Shown here in pieces: positions 27,304 through 36,003 of a stretch of 64,000 nt of DNA; within the stretch, counting starts at the first letter, position 1, and each line of letters begins with the position of its first letter. The position numbers and the translations under genes were made by a program. A model generated the notes under the pieces. It made no database searches. It worked only from the letters and a program-made list of their open reading frames with translations, and had not been told where the DNA came from. The DNA lies in assembly GCA_023402845.1 (NCBI GenBank), contig JAEYFP010000039.1, forward strand, positions 82,112-146,111, written 5' to 3'. The stretch comes from Bacillota bacterium. GTDB lineage: Bacteria > Bacillota > Clostridia > Lachnospirales > Lachnospiraceae.

Positions 27304-28476
27304 ATGGAAGAATTATACGATGAGGACGAGGACGAACAGGCGCGCATACGCCGAAGCCGCCGCGCACAGCGTATGGCAGAAATGCGGAGGAATAAGCAGA
27401 AACAGCGTTTGCTGCGAATGCTTTTTAGAAAGTCAGTTCCGTTTATTATGGGGACTGCAATTGTACTGATTTTTATTTTTGGATTTAGGAATTTATTTCA
27501 TAAGTCCGCGGCGGCTTCGGATCTTGAGCCGGAAAAAATATCTGCTGCAGAGACGGAGAACACAGGTCTGGAAATCCGGGCAGCAGGAATGGAAAGTGTG
27601 TCGGAAAATGAAGCGGAGCAGCCGGCAGAGGATGCAGAAACAGAAGAAGAGCCGGCACTTCCGGTCTATTATGCGGAGGCAACGGATGCGACTGCATCGC
27701 TTGGAGAGGATGTGATCAGCAGTCAGGCGATTTTGATCGATAAGGGTATGAATCAAATTGTTGCGCAAAGGGATGCAAAAACAATCATTAATCCGGCATC
27801 AATGACAAAGATTCTGACTATTTTAGTAGCTGCCGAGCAGGTGGAAAATTTGGACGATACGTTTACGATCACGATTGATATTACTGATTACAGTTATACG
27901 AATGACTGCAGCATTGTTGGATTTGCAGAAAATGAAACCGTTACGGTACGGGATTTGTTTTACGGTACGATTTTGCCCTCCGGTGCAGATGCCGCAATCG
28001 GGCTTGCAACCTATGTAGCCGGCTCTCAGGAGGCGTTTGTGGAGTTGATGAATCAAAAGCTTTACGAGCTTGGGCTTTCCGAAACAGCACATTTCACAAA
28101 CGTCGTGGGCATTTATGATGAAAATCATTACTGCACAGTTTATGACATGGCAATGATTCTTTCAGCGGCTGTTGACAATGAGCTGTGCCGGGAGGTGCTG
28201 TCGGCGCATACGTATACGACGTCTTCGACGGAGCAGCATCCGGATGGAATTACGGTTTCCAACTGGTTTTTGCGCCGCATTGAGGATAAGGACAGCGGCG
28301 GAGAGGTGCTGTGCGGCAAGACAGGGTACGTGGCGCAGTCGGGCAACTGTTCGGCAAGCATTGCTCTGGATGCCGACGGGAATGAATATATTTGTGTAAC
28401 GGTGAATTCGAACAGCGCATGGCGCTGTATTTATGACCATGTGGCGATTTATAAACAGTTCTTACCGCAGGGATAA
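27304..28476 (+). CDS. D-alanyl-D-alanine carboxypeptidase (penicillin-binding, S11 family)
   Basis: A 390-residue serine peptidase that trims the terminal D-Ala from peptidoglycan pentapeptides outside the membrane. The N-terminus is charged and cytoplasmic (DEDEDEQARIRRSRR), followed by one membrane anchor (~residues 45-63) and an Ala/Glu-rich spacer, so it is a type II membrane protein instead of having the usual cleaved signal and C-terminal anchor. Active-site motifs: S166-M-T-K169 (PASMTK), PSGADAA in the place of the SxN loop, and KTG in CGKTGYVAQSG. It lies 4 bases before a radical SAM gene on the same strand. The long acidic spacer is atypical. Confidence 0.9.
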   Translation: MEELYDEDEDEQARIRRSRRAQRMAEMRRNKQKQRLLRMLFRKSVPFIMGTAIVLIFIFGFRNLFHKSAAASDLEPEKISAAETENTGLEIRAAGMESVSENEAEQPAEDAETEEEPALPVYYAEATDATASLGEDVISSQAILIDKGMNQIVAQRDAKTIINPASMTKILTILVAAEQVENLDDTFTITIDITDYSYTNDCSIVGFAENETVTVRDLFYGTILPSGADAAIGLATYVAGSQEAFVELMNQKLYELGLSETAHFTNVVGIYDENHYCTVYDMAMILSAAVDNELCREVLSAHTYTTSSTEQHPDGITVSNWFLRRIEDKDSGGEVLCGKTGYVAQSGNCSASIALDADGNEYICVTVNSNSAWRCIYDHVAIYKQFLPQG

Positions 28477-28480
28477 TTAA

Positions 28481-29383
28481 ATGAAAGAAAACACAGGATG
28501 TATGCTCTGCCCGCGCCGGTGCGGTGCGGACAGGGCTGTAACAACGGGCATATGCGGGGTTTATGAGCGGATAAAGGTGGCGCGTGCGGCTCTCCATGAA
28601 TGGGAAGAACCATGCATTTCCGGTACGAACGGTTCCGGGACGGTTTTCTTTTCGGGCTGCGCTCTGCACTGTGTATATTGTCAAAACAGGCAGATCTCAG
28701 ATGGAGCGGCAGGTATCGAGATGACGCCGCTGCAGCTGGCGGACATTTTTTTGAGGCTTCAGAATGAGGGAGCACATAATATTAATCTTGTGACTTCCGC
28801 ACATTACATTGATGCACTCATTCCGGCCCTGCTATATGCAAAGGAAAAAGGACTTCACATTCCGGTCGTATATAATACAGGCTCCTACGAACTGGTTGAT
28901 ACGCTGAAGCGTCTCGAGGGGCTGATTGATGTCTGGCTGCCGGATATAAAATATATTGATGAAACGGCTGCAGCACTTTATTCAAATGCGCCGGATTACT
29001 TTACTGTGGCATCCGCGGCCATTGCAGAAATGCACCGTCAGGCGGGAGGGCCGGTATTTGATGAAAACGGTTTGATGATAAAGGGCGTACTGATACGCCA
29101 CCTCGTACTGCCGGGGCAGACGAAGGCGGCAAAGCGAATCCTTAAGTATCTTTATGAAACATATGGGAATTCTGTTTATATCAGTATTATGAGCCAGTAT
29201 ACACCGCTCCTCAAAGGAGAAGCGGCAAACAGATACCCGGAGCTTACACGCCGAGTTACGAAACGTGAATATGATTCTGTTGTAAATGAGGCGATTTCTC
29301 TTGGCCTGGAAAATGCATTTATACAGGAAGGAAACGCAGCGAAGGAGAGCTTCATTCCCGCTTTTGACGGGACAGGGGTTTAG
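28481..29383 (+). CDS. Radical SAM protein, PflA/PflX-like
   Basis: A 300-residue radical S-adenosylmethionine protein. The [4Fe-4S] site is C60-x3-C64-x2-C67 (CALHCVYC). Four more N-terminal cysteines (C7, C10, C14, C25: CMLCPRRC and ICG) may hold a second cluster, as in the PflX group related to pyruvate formate-lyase activases. The true substrate of this group is not established. The start is 4 bases after the carboxypeptidase stop, and the end overlaps the convergent glycosyltransferase fusion gene by 32 bases. No glycyl-radical enzyme gene is nearby. Confidence 0.88.
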   Translation: MKENTGCMLCPRRCGADRAVTTGICGVYERIKVARAALHEWEEPCISGTNGSGTVFFSGCALHCVYCQNRQISDGAAGIEMTPLQLADIFLRLQNEGAHNINLVTSAHYIDALIPALLYAKEKGLHIPVVYNTGSYELVDTLKRLEGLIDVWLPDIKYIDETAAALYSNAPDYFTVASAAIAEMHRQAGGPVFDENGLMIKGVLIRHLVLPGQTKAAKRILKYLYETYGNSVYISIMSQYTPLLKGEAANRYPELTRRVTKREYDSVVNEAISLGLENAFIQEGNAAKESFIPAFDGTGV

Positions 29384-30740
29384 GCACCTCAAAAAGTTCT
29401 TCGCGCCAGGCTTCTTCCAGCTTTTCCAGGGAAAACAGGGCGTTGGCAGGACTTGTGGAGGGACATTTGACGATTTCCCGTCCGGTCTGTTCCTTACAGT
29501 ATTTTTCATAGAGCTTATAAGCCTTATCGCCGTTAGCGATAATTTTTTTGATATTGGCGGCACGCAGTACTTTATTTAAGTCGGTTGGGATGACATTGCG
29601 AATGCTGCTGTCACTCGATCCCTTAATATCACAGGCAGCTACGACATCCCAAATAGCAAGCTCATGTTTGAGCAGCAGTTCCTTTTTTTCTTCGATCGTT
29701 TCGGGCATAGCTTCCTTTGTCAGGCGGGACAGCAGCTGCCAAAAACGGTTTTGCGTATGGCCGTAATAGAAATTCCCTTCCCGTGATTTAACGGAAGGAA
29801 AGCTTCCTAAAATCAGAACACGGGAATGCTCGTCAAAGACAGGTGCAAACGTATGCTTTACCCGCGTATAGCCGGTCGGAACCTCTTCTATGTAATCTTC
29901 CTCATCAAGTTTTATCCTTTTTTTGCTCAGACGTCCCGCAACATTTCCATCTTTTGCAAATGCCACGGCAAATGCGTTGATCTGCATTTTATTTTCTTCA
30001 TACAACCCCATGCTTTGATAGAGATCCTTGTACACCTCAAGCAGACGGAACTTGAATTTGACAACACTTGCCTTTTTCCAGTCGGTGCTTGCGAGACTGC
30101 CCTTGCGTTTCATATAATAATAGATCGGTGTCTGAATGGCTGTAAACCGCTCAGCATGGCGGATATAGGAGAGATTGAACAAAAAATCCTCACACCAGCT
30201 CAGTTCCGTATCCATATAAAGCTGATGCTGCAGGATGATGCTTTTGCGAAACAGCTTGTTCCACAAAACACCGTAATAAAAATCGGCAGGATTCTCCATC
30301 ATATATTCCGCAAACTGTTCGCGTGTCAGAAGACCGCGCTCCCGGATATGCTGTTTTTCAGTAAAAACGGCGCCGTCCACCCGGTAAAAATCGGCGATGA
30401 CGAGGTCACAATCATGCTTGAGAGCAAAGTAGACGAACATTTCCGTGGCATCGGGTGACAGCCAGTCGTCGCTGTCCAGAAATTGCAGATATTTGCCGCC
30501 CGCGAGCGCAATTGCCTGATTTCTTGTGTCCGAGACACCCGTATTTTCTTTGTCTATCACACGGAAACGGCTGTCCATTCGTTCATATTCACGGCAAATT
30601 TCCAGACTGCCGTCTGTGCTTCCGTCGTTCATCAGTAATATTTCCATGTCCTGATAGGTCTGTTCCATCGCGCTGTTTAAGCAGCGGCGCAAATAATTTT
30701 CTGCATTATAGATCGGAATGATCAAGGTAACAGTCGGCAT
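29352..30740 (-). CDS. Family 2 glycosyltransferase fused to hypoxanthine-DNA glycosylase
   Basis: A 462-residue single reading frame with two unrelated domains. Residues 1-~265: GT-A glycosyltransferase (TLIIPIYNAENYLRRCLNSA; DGSTDGS; DxD-like LDSDDWLS). Residues ~290-462: a uracil/hypoxanthine-DNA glycosylase-fold domain (VLILGSFPSVKSREGNFYYG, NRFWQLLSRL, WDVVAACDIKGSSDSSI, CPSTSPAN), the kind that removes deaminated adenine from DNA. The junction near 29900-29910 is in frame with no stop, and there is no Met between the domains to start a separate glycosylase. ATG 30740 has GAGGA 8 bases upstream. The pairing of cell-surface sugar transfer with DNA repair has no obvious logic and may be an accidental fusion, as each half looks intact. 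Confidence 0.88.
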   Translation of the reverse strand: MPTVTLIIPIYNAENYLRRCLNSAMEQTYQDMEILLMNDGSTDGSLEICREYERMDSRFRVIDKENTGVSDTRNQAIALAGGKYLQFLDSDDWLSPDATEMFVYFALKHDCDLVIADFYRVDGAVFTEKQHIRERGLLTREQFAEYMMENPADFYYGVLWNKLFRKSIILQHQLYMDTELSWCEDFLFNLSYIRHAERFTAIQTPIYYYMKRKGSLASTDWKKASVVKFKFRLLEVYKDLYQSMGLYEENKMQINAFAVAFAKDGNVAGRLSKKRIKLDEEDYIEEVPTGYTRVKHTFAPVFDEHSRVLILGSFPSVKSREGNFYYGHTQNRFWQLLSRLTKEAMPETIEEKKELLLKHELAIWDVVAACDIKGSSDSSIRNVIPTDLNKVLRAANIKKIIANGDKAYKLYEKYCKEQTGREIVKCPSTSPANALFSLEKLEEAWREELFEVPKPLSRQKRE

Positions 30741-30789
30741 CTTTTTATCCTCGATTAAATAAAACAACAAAATTCAGGTTTCCTTGTTC

Positions 30790-30805
30790 TGTTGTTAAAA
30801 CAACA
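30790..30805. promoter_or_regulatory. 16-bp perfect dyad, operator-like
   Basis: TGTTGTTAAAACAACA has 7-base arms around AA. It lies 14 bases downstream of the -10 box of the minus-strand promoter at 30820-30848 and 50 bases before the fusion gene, the usual place for a repressor roadblock. Confidence 0.45.
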
Positions 30806-30819
30806 TACATACTGCCTAA

Positions 30820-30848
30820 ATTTTAGTATACTGTTTTCAGAAAGTCAA
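30820..30848 (-). promoter_or_regulatory. Sigma-A promoter for glycosyltransferase-glycosylase gene
   Basis: On the minus strand TTGACT (30843-30848), 17-base spacer, TAAAAT (30820-30825). Confidence 0.65.
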
Positions 30849-30966
30849 GAAAACGTCCGCATCCCCGATTTAAATAAAACATTATATTTTCTATTTCAAA
30901 GTGTAAATATTTGATGTAAAATGAGCTATAGGAAATTTCACCGTTAATCCGGCAGAGGAAAGAATA

Positions 30967-31809
30967 ATGTTAAAAACACTCTATTTGGAGCAGATTCAGA
31001 CGCTGGAAGCGTATGTTAAGCCGCATATTTTGGAATATATCAAGCAAGGGCAGATGGGAAACTTCGAAGCGTTTGAGGAGTTTTGCGTGATGGCGTTTGA
31101 TTGGTATGACATTTCTTCAGATGAACGGGAAACGCATCCGTTGTTCATTTATTTTAACAGGAAGGAGCTCTTTTTTCTTTGCGGAGATTCGCGGATGCTT
31201 AACCGGGTAAAGGAGATTATCGCTGAAGAACGTGAGGAGGAAGAGGAGGATAATGCGCTCTTGCTATACCGCTTTTTCGCAAGGCTTTTAAAGGGGGATC
31301 GAATTTATCTGGATCGTTTTGAAAAGGCGGTGACGGATGCGGAGGATGAAATGCTTACCGGTTCCGGAAGGGAATATTTACAGAAGATTATCGAATTTAG
31401 GAAGGCACTTTTGGAACTGAAAAGTTATTACGAAGAGCTGGCCGCCATTTTTGATGAAATGGAAGCGAATGATAATGGGCTTTTAGGGCCGGACGATACG
31501 AGGCGATTTCATATTCTCGGAAATCGGCTGGAGCGGTATTTAAACGAAGCCGGCAGCCTGAGGGAGTATGTTGCACAGATGAGAGAAGCGTACCAATCAA
31601 AGATTGATATTCAGCAAAATGAGCTGATGAAGCTGTTTACGGTGATTACGACGATTTTCCTGCCTCTGACGCTGCTTGCCGGATGGTATGGGATGAACTT
31701 CCATATGCCGGAGTTTTCTTGGGCATATGGATACCAGGCAGTTATTGCGGCAGGTATTTTGATTGTAACAGGGCTGCTGCTGTTTTTTAAAAAGAAGAAG
31801 TGGCTGTGA
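30967..31809 (+). CDS. CorA-like divalent cation transporter
   Basis: A 280-residue CorA-family channel. A long acidic cytoplasmic helical domain (1-~225) is followed by two transmembrane helices at the C-terminus; the first ends in the signature YGMNF (~residues 242-246) that forms the selectivity filter, then a short loop, the second helix and a Lys-rich tail (KKKKWL). The protein would assemble as a pentamer importing Mg2+ or related ions. GAGGAAAG lies 5 bases before the ATG. It is divergent from the fusion gene and seems monocistronic. Confidence 0.9.
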   Translation: MLKTLYLEQIQTLEAYVKPHILEYIKQGQMGNFEAFEEFCVMAFDWYDISSDERETHPLFIYFNRKELFFLCGDSRMLNRVKEIIAEEREEEEEDNALLLYRFFARLLKGDRIYLDRFEKAVTDAEDEMLTGSGREYLQKIIEFRKALLELKSYYEELAAIFDEMEANDNGLLGPDDTRRFHILGNRLERYLNEAGSLREYVAQMREAYQSKIDIQQNELMKLFTVITTIFLPLTLLAGWYGMNFHMPEFSWAYGYQAVIAAGILIVTGLLLFFKKKKWL

Positions 31810-31901
31810 AGCTTGCTATCTGCACAGACAGGGAAATTGGGCAGACTTGACACAAGGCTGATTCCATGCATATAGTTAATAGTAAGGAAAGCAGATAGGG
31901 A

Positions 31902-32915
31902 ATGGAGAATGGGAATTTGAAAGCAGCAGATATGCATTGCGATACAATTACGGAGCTATGGGACAGACAAAAGGAAGGGAAGCAGGAAGATCTTCTTCAT
32001 AATTCATTGCAGATCGACTTGGAAAAACTGCAGGCAGGAGATTATATGCTGCAGAATTTTGCGATGTTTGTACACTTAAAGCGTCATGCGGATCCATTTG
32101 AAGCGTTTATGAAATACAGCGATCTTTTCTATCGGGAAATTGAAAAACATGCCACATGTATTGGTATGGTAAGCTGCTTTCGTGATATTGAAGAAAATCG
32201 GGAGCAGGGGAAATTATCGGCAATGCTTACGGTGGAAGAGGGCGGTGTCTGCAAGGGAAGTCTGGAATTACTGCGCAGCCTGTATCGCATGGGGGTACGA
32301 ATGATGACGCTTGTCTGGAATTATGAAAATGAGCTTGGATTCCCGAATTGTACAGAGGATCCAGAAGACAGCGGACAGTTTCGTTTTTATCCGGAGAAGA
32401 AACGCGGGCTGAAGGAACGGGGGTTTGTTTTTCTTGAGGAGATGGAGAGACTTGGAATGATCATTGATGTGTCCCATTTATCAGATGCAGGCTTTTATGA
32501 TGTCTTGCAGAATACAAAAAAACCGTTTGTGGCAAGTCATTCCAATGCAAGAGCATTATGCGGACACAGCAGGAATCTTGATGATGATATGATCAGGGCT
32601 CTGGCGCAGCGCGGCGGAGTGATCGGACTGAATTACAATGCGGACTTTTTGGCTGAGAGGAAGGAACAGGAGACCTTGTGCAGAAGCACTGTCCGTAAAA
32701 TGGCTGAGCATGTGCGCCACCTTGTGAATACAGGCGGGATGGATTGCGTCGGATTGGGTTCTGATTTTGACGGAATTACAGGGGGACCCGAGCTGACGGA
32801 CTGCAGTAAGCTTCCTTTGCTGGAGGAAGAACTTCGCAGACAGGGATTTCATGAAAGTGAAATTGAGGCTGTCTTTTATAAAAATGTGCTGCGGGTCTAT
32901 AAGGAGCTGTTGTGA
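31902..32915 (+). CDS. Membrane dipeptidase family (peptidase M19)
   Basis: A 337-residue zinc dipeptidase without signal peptide. Metal ligands visible: His and Asp in ADMHCDTI (~residues 9-16), Glu in TVEEGG, and His in DVSHLSD and ASHSNAR; GLGSDFDG near the C-terminus is a further family motif. Bacterial members hydrolyse L-L and L-D dipeptides. It is followed 1 base later by a beta-lactamase-like gene and then by dipeptide epimerase and Opp genes, so it probably hydrolyses dipeptides such as L-Ala-Glu released from cell-wall peptides. The ribosome site is weak (GATAGGG). Confidence 0.92.
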   Translation: MENGNLKAADMHCDTITELWDRQKEGKQEDLLHNSLQIDLEKLQAGDYMLQNFAMFVHLKRHADPFEAFMKYSDLFYREIEKHATCIGMVSCFRDIEENREQGKLSAMLTVEEGGVCKGSLELLRSLYRMGVRMMTLVWNYENELGFPNCTEDPEDSGQFRFYPEKKRGLKERGFVFLEEMERLGMIIDVSHLSDAGFYDVLQNTKKPFVASHSNARALCGHSRNLDDDMIRALAQRGGVIGLNYNADFLAERKEQETLCRSTVRKMAEHVRHLVNTGGMDCVGLGSDFDGITGGPELTDCSKLPLLEEELRRQGFHESEIEAVFYKNVLRVYKELL

Positions 32916-32916
32916 A

Positions 32917-33765
32917 ATGGATGAAAGACTTACACTTGAAAAACGTATCGGGGCCGAACTAAAAAGCTATGACGGCACGATGGGAATTTACATTAATGAT
33001 TTTAAGGGAAACTGCATAAGGATTCATGCGGAGGAAACGTTTGAAACAGCAAGTACGATAAAGATATTTATTTTGGCGGCACTGTATGATGCGGTGGAAG
33101 AAGGAAGCCGTTCGCTTGAGGATATGCTGGAATATAAGCAGTGTCATGCCACAGAAGGAAGCGGTGTGCTTTTTGCACTGGAGCTTGGGACTGTATTGTC
33201 GGTGAAGAATTTAGCGACTTTGATGATTATTGTCAGTGATAATGTTGCAACCAACCTATTAATTGATTATCTGGGCATCGATGCAATCAATACGGTAATT
33301 AAAAAGCTGGGGTGTCAAAACACCAGGCTGCATCATTCTCTGCATTTTGAACAGTATTCTCAGCTGGGAACGACAACGCCTGAGGATTATGCAAGGATGT
33401 TTGAGGGAATGGTGCGGGGAACACTGGTCAATAAGGCAGCATCGGAAGAAATGCTGGATATTTGCAGGAAGCAGCAGTACAATTCCATGCTCACAGGCAG
33501 TCTGCCGTCCTGTTTTACAGATCCGGATAATGGAGAAGGAGAGCTGATCTTATTTGCGTCCAAAAGCGGCAGCATGGATGCCTGCCGTAATGATGGCGGG
33601 ATTGTAACAACACCTTATGGCAGTTATGTAATTATTTTGTTGAATAAGAATTTCAGCGATCAAATGTATTATCCGAATCACCCGGCTGTTGTTTTCGGTG
33701 CACGTATCAGCAGATTGGTGTTTGACCAGTATTTGGCATTGGAGGGCAGGCTTAAAATAAATTGA
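32917..33765 (+). CDS. Class A beta-lactamase-like serine hydrolase 1 (cytosolic)
   Basis: A 282-residue protein of the class A penicillin-recognising fold. Motifs: S-x-x-K in ETASTIKIF (~residues 46-54), SDN in VSDNVATN, and KSG in ASKSGSMD. There is no signal peptide and no ExxLN omega-loop motif, so an effective secreted beta-lactamase is unlikely; a cytosolic peptidase or transpeptidase-like role fits better. ATG 32917 has AAGGAG 10 bases upstream and follows the dipeptidase stop by one base. A paralogue occurs at 40647-41468 in the same gene group. A substrate in cell-wall peptide turnover is inferred from neighbours. Confidence 0.87.
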   Translation: MDERLTLEKRIGAELKSYDGTMGIYINDFKGNCIRIHAEETFETASTIKIFILAALYDAVEEGSRSLEDMLEYKQCHATEGSGVLFALELGTVLSVKNLATLMIIVSDNVATNLLIDYLGIDAINTVIKKLGCQNTRLHHSLHFEQYSQLGTTTPEDYARMFEGMVRGTLVNKAASEEMLDICRKQQYNSMLTGSLPSCFTDPDNGEGELILFASKSGSMDACRNDGGIVTTPYGSYVIILLNKNFSDQMYYPNHPAVVFGARISRLVFDQYLALEGRLKIN

Positions 33766-33790
33766 CATCCGGGCAGGGGTGTGCTATAGT
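33762..33790 (+). promoter_or_regulatory. Strong sigma-A promoter
   Basis: TTGACA (33762-33767), 17-base spacer, TATAGT (33785-33790). The -35 box overlaps the stop codon of the preceding gene. It should drive the epimerase-Opp operon. Confidence 0.85.
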
Positions 33791-33804
33791 ATATCATATT
33801 ATAC

Positions 33805-33846
33805 AAAGAGGTGCATAAAGAGGTGCGTTATGCAGCCTCTTTTTTT
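33805..33846 (+). terminator. Terminator-like attenuator in epimerase leader
   Basis: AAAGAGGTGCATAA (33805-33818) pairs with 33828-33842 (one bulged G) and continues into a T-run to 33846. It begins only ~8 bases after the expected transcription start, so it would end transcription at about 50 bases unless read through. The loop AGAGGTGCG repeats the left-arm sequence AGAGGTGC, giving an alternative pairing partner. Confidence 0.7.
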
Positions 33847-33902
33847 GTTACACAGGGAATTTTTTCAAATTTTGACGGAAAAAGAGATATGCGGGGATAA
33901 AT

Positions 33903-34988
33903 ATGAAAATTACAAAAATAAAAACGGGACTTATTAAAATTCCGTTAGTGACACCTTTCAAGACATCATTGCGCTCTGTGGATTCCATTGAGGATGTCCT
34001 TGTCCGTATTGAAACCGACAGCGGATTGGAAGGATTCGGAGAGGCTGCCCCTACGGCTGTCATTACCGGGGATACGATCGGATCGATCAGGACAGCAATT
34101 CATGATTATATAGCGCCGGCTGTCTGCGGAATGGAAATAGAAGATATGGACGGGATCATGAGAAGGCTGAACAATTGTATTCAGAAGAATACATCGGCAA
34201 AGGCGGCTGTGGATATCGCACTCTATGATTTATATGCAAAGGATCTTAAACGCCCGCTGTATCATGTTTTGGGCGGACATAGAAAGAGCATTGAAACAGA
34301 TCTTACGATTAGTTTAAATACAGTTGAGAAGATGGTGGAGGACAGCAGGAAGGCGGTAAGCAATGGGTTTTCCATTCTGAAAATCAAGGTTGGGAATGAC
34401 GCACAGAAAGACGTGGAACGAATCAGGGAAATTCGCAAAGCGGTGGGGGAAGAGGTCAGACTGCGTGTGGATGCCAATCAGGGCTGGACTGTGAAGGAGG
34501 CTGTTAAAATTATTGGCGCACTGGAAGATGCGCTGCTTGATATTGAACTGGTGGAACAGCCTGTAAATGCATATGATTTCTATGGGATGAAGTATTTGAC
34601 AAACCATACTCTGACACCGATTCTTGCGGATGAAAGTGTATTTAGTCCGATGGATGCAGTGAAAATACTGGAAGAGCATGCGGCGGATATGATTAATATA
34701 AAGCTGATGAAGACCGGCGGAATTCATGAGGCATTAAAGATATGCGGACTTGCTGAGATGTATGGGGTTTCCTGTATGCTGGGCTGTATGCTGGAAAGTA
34801 AAATTTCTGTCAGCGCGGCGGCACATCTGGCGGCGGCAAGAGGAGTCGTTGCTGCTGTCGATTTGGACGGTCCCGCTCTTTGCCGGATGGATCCCTATGT
34901 GGGAGGCCCGGCATACGAGGGGGCATGGATCCGAATGTCGGATTCAGCCGGTATAGGAATTGCGGGCGTACCGGTTGATTTTGAGTAA
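33903..34988 (+). CDS. L-Ala-D/L-Glu (dipeptide) epimerase, enolase superfamily
   Basis: A 361-residue muconate-lactonising-type enzyme. Catalytic Lys pair in ILKIKVG (~residues 159-165) and INIKLMKTGG (~262-271); metal ligands Asp, Glu, Asp in VDANQGW, IELVEQPV and ILADESVF. The motif set is that of L-Ala-D/L-Glu epimerases (YcjG/YkfB), which convert L-Ala-D-Glu from murein into L-Ala-L-Glu. The neighbours (Opp importer, NlpC/P60 endopeptidase, M19 dipeptidase, DppA) make that assignment strong. Its ribosome site is weak (GCGGGGAT). Confidence 0.92.
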   Translation: MKITKIKTGLIKIPLVTPFKTSLRSVDSIEDVLVRIETDSGLEGFGEAAPTAVITGDTIGSIRTAIHDYIAPAVCGMEIEDMDGIMRRLNNCIQKNTSAKAAVDIALYDLYAKDLKRPLYHVLGGHRKSIETDLTISLNTVEKMVEDSRKAVSNGFSILKIKVGNDAQKDVERIREIRKAVGEEVRLRVDANQGWTVKEAVKIIGALEDALLDIELVEQPVNAYDFYGMKYLTNHTLTPILADESVFSPMDAVKILEEHAADMINIKLMKTGGIHEALKICGLAEMYGVSCMLGCMLESKISVSAAAHLAAARGVVAAVDLDGPALCRMDPYVGGPAYEGAWIRMSDSAGIGIAGVPVDFE

Positions 34989-35010
34989 ACGGGAAGGGAA
35001 GAGATCGAAT

Positions 35011-36003
35011 ATGGATACCGAAGTATTGCTTGATATAAAGGATTTGGAGGTTTCCTTCTATACAAAAGAAGGAGAGGTGCAGGCCATTCGAAAAATCAGT
35101 TATCGGCTGAAAAAAGGGGAAGTACTGGGCATTGTCGGAGAATCCGGCAGCGGAAAATCGGTATCCTCCCACTGCATTTTACGTCTGCTTCCAGGGAACG
35201 GAAAAATAAAGGGCGGGCAGATTCTGTTTGAAGGAAAAGATATTGTATCCATGACAGGAGCCGAAATTTCAGATCTGCGCGGCAATCGGATCAGTATGAT
35301 CTTTCAGGATCCGATGACTTCGCTGGATCCGTTGTTTACGATAGGTTTTCAAATTGAGGAGACATTGAAGAAGCATACGGAGCTGGATAAAAAGCAAAGA
35401 AAAGAACGAATGATAGAACTGCTTCAAATGGTAGGAATTAATAACCCGAAGAAGAGAATTAATCAGTATCCCCACGAGTTTTCGGGAGGTATGCGCCAGA
35501 GAGCCATGATAGCAATGGCTTTGAGCTGCAGTCCTGATATTTTAATTGCGGATGAACCGACTACTGCGCTCGATGTGACAACGCAGGCTCAGATTATCGA
35601 CTTGCTGAAGGAATTAAAAGAGAAGCTTGGTATGGCAATTATTTTTATTACACATGATTTAGGAGTTGTCTCAGATATCTGTGATCGGATTTTGGTTATG
35701 TATGCCGGCAAAATGGTCGAAATCGGTGAAAAGCGGCAGATTTTCTACGAGCATCGGCATCCCTATACGGAGGGATTGCTCCATTCCATACCGAAGATGG
35801 ATGATGACCGCTTAGCGGAGCTTGTTCCGATTGAGGGAAATCCGCCTAATATGCTGCATATAAAAGAGGAATGCCCGTTTGCGCCGCGATGCAAGTACTG
35901 TATGCAGGTTTGCGTAAAGCAGGAGCCGCCTGCGATGCGGCTGACGGACGGACATGAGGCTGCCTGTTGGCTGATCAGGAAGGCGGGTTACATAGAAGCA
36001 TGA
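35011..36003 (+). CDS. oppD: Oligopeptide ABC transporter ATP-binding protein OppD
   Basis: A 330-residue ATPase. Walker A GESGSGKSVSS, signature FSGGMRQRAMIAMALS, Walker B LIADEPTTALD and H-loop ITHDLG are complete. The C-terminal extension has a CPFAPRCKYC motif plus further Cys (~residues 288-313), the iron-sulfur-cluster-binding oligopeptide/dipeptide domain seen in OppD/DppD. ATG 35011 has GGGAAGGGA upstream. Its end overlaps oppF (ATGA). In the dppABCDE/ykf arrangement of Bacillus such transporters import cell-wall peptides. Confidence 0.94.
   Translation: MDTEVLLDIKDLEVSFYTKEGEVQAIRKISYRLKKGEVLGIVGESGSGKSVSSHCILRLLPGNGKIKGGQILFEGKDIVSMTGAEISDLRGNRISMIFQDPMTSLDPLFTIGFQIEETLKKHTELDKKQRKERMIELLQMVGINNPKKRINQYPHEFSGGMRQRAMIAMALSCSPDILIADEPTTALDVTTQAQIIDLLKELKEKLGMAIIFITHDLGVVSDICDRILVMYAGKMVEIGEKRQIFYEHRHPYTEGLLHSIPKMDDDRLAELVPIEGNPPNMLHIKEECPFAPRCKYCMQVCVKQEPPAMRLTDGHEAACWLIRKAGYIEA

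Noticed and set aside
29826..30458. 210-residue plus-strand open frame
   Set aside because: It is antisense to the glycosyltransferase-glycosylase fusion, which has clear domains; the plus-strand frame shows no recognisable motif.
33805..33846. Lysine or other riboswitch suggested by AGAGGTGC
   Set aside because: The leader is only about 100 bases with one hairpin; no multi-helix aptamer can be drawn.
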